From: Candidatus Bathyarchaeota archaeon
GTDB lineage: Archaea > Thermoproteota > Bathyarchaeia > Bathyarchaeales > Bathycorpusculaceae
DNA: 6,600 nt
Assembly: GCA_013330975.1 (NCBI GenBank)
Contig: DUHG01000065.1
Coordinates: forward strand, 4,539 to 11,138
Direction of reading: 5' to 3'
Both the position numbers and the translations under genes were made by a program. The notes under the pieces were generated by a model that was not told where the DNA came from, made no database searches, and was given only the letters and a program-made list of their open reading frames with translations. Of the stretch, positions 6,530 through 6,600 are shown in pieces. Position 1 is the first letter of the stretch, and every line of letters starts with the position of its first letter.

Positions 6530-6596
6530 AAAAAAAAGGGGTTTTGCGGGTGACATCTCCACGTGGGGCGGGGTTCAAATCCCAGCGGCCCCACCA
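6530..6596 (+). repeat. tRNA-3'-end-like repeat, copy 3, with encoded CCA
   Basis: An A-run (6530-6537), GGGGTTTTGCGGG (6538-6550), T and GACATCTCCAC (6552-6562) are followed, after eleven variable bases, by TTCAAAT (6574-6580). Its flanks CGGGG and CCCAG pair at four of five positions like a T-stem. Then come an acceptor-like CGGCCCC (6586-6592), A and CCA (6594-6596). The leading GGGGTT could pair with GGCCCC (four G-C, two G-U). Only 59 nt separate the first G and the CCA, with no D-arm and no convincing anticodon arm. No 5' exon starting GGGGCCG was found in the preceding 120 nt. It is therefore a tRNA-like or partial tRNA element of unknown role. Confidence 0.65.
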
Positions 6597-6600
6597 CCAA

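Noticed and set aside
6538..6596. A complete functional tRNA gene
   Set aside because: T-loop, acceptor strand and CCA are present, but the D-arm is absent, the anticodon arm is unconvincing and the spacing is too short. No matching 5' exon lies in the preceding 120 nt.
1..6600. CRISPR array, transposon or integrase
   Set aside because: No regularly spaced repeats, transposase or recombinase motifs were found. The only repeats are the three dispersed tRNA-like copies.

Overview
The window looks archaeal, most plausibly from a Bathyarchaeia-like or other TACK-group archaeon. The evidence is A/T-rich TATA-type boxes about 25-35 nt upstream of several starts, short leaders with GGAG/GGTGAT-type Shine-Dalgarno sites, TTG/GTG starts, a DNA2/NAM7-type SF1 helicase, and an extracellular protein rich in N-x-S/T sequons carrying a 'YYGDEPGG' TIM-barrel motif. 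Taxonomy is inferred from gene style; the window has no rRNA or other marker gene.

Layout, left to right. Positions 1-236 hold no convincing gene, only a degenerate copy of a short tRNA-like repeat (about 102-153). A large SF1 helicase with a C-terminal cysteine-rich (zinc-finger-like) tail lies on the minus strand (237-2459). It is followed by a well-conserved repeat copy (2523-2586). Next is a 50-codon minus-strand ribbon-helix-helix (RHH) regulator gene (2618-2770). A compact control region (about 2780-2936) has a TATA-like box readable in both directions, a perfect 9-bp inverted repeat and a 29-codon leader ORF. A plus-strand three-gene operon follows (2973-4772): an FMN nitroreductase, a six-helix DUF4386-type membrane protein and a four-helix membrane protein of unknown function. 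A 74-nt convergent gap separates it from a minus-strand gene for a membrane-anchored, exported TIM-barrel (glycoside-hydrolase-like) protein (4847-6403, or from 6460). The window ends in the best repeat copy (6530-6596), which has a T-arm-like loop, an acceptor-like strand and an encoded CCA.

How the parts may fit together. The RHH protein is divergent from the nitroreductase operon, and the inverted repeat sits between them, so the simplest model is a local regulator controlling itself and the operon. The repeat copies share a conserved 5' core and conserved spacing to a tRNA T-loop-like block, yet lack a D-arm and a convincing anticodon arm. They are the least explained structure here. Copies 2 and 3 flank the RHH/nitroreductase/exported-protein segment as direct repeats about 4 kb apart. 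No integrase, transposase or CRISPR array is visible.
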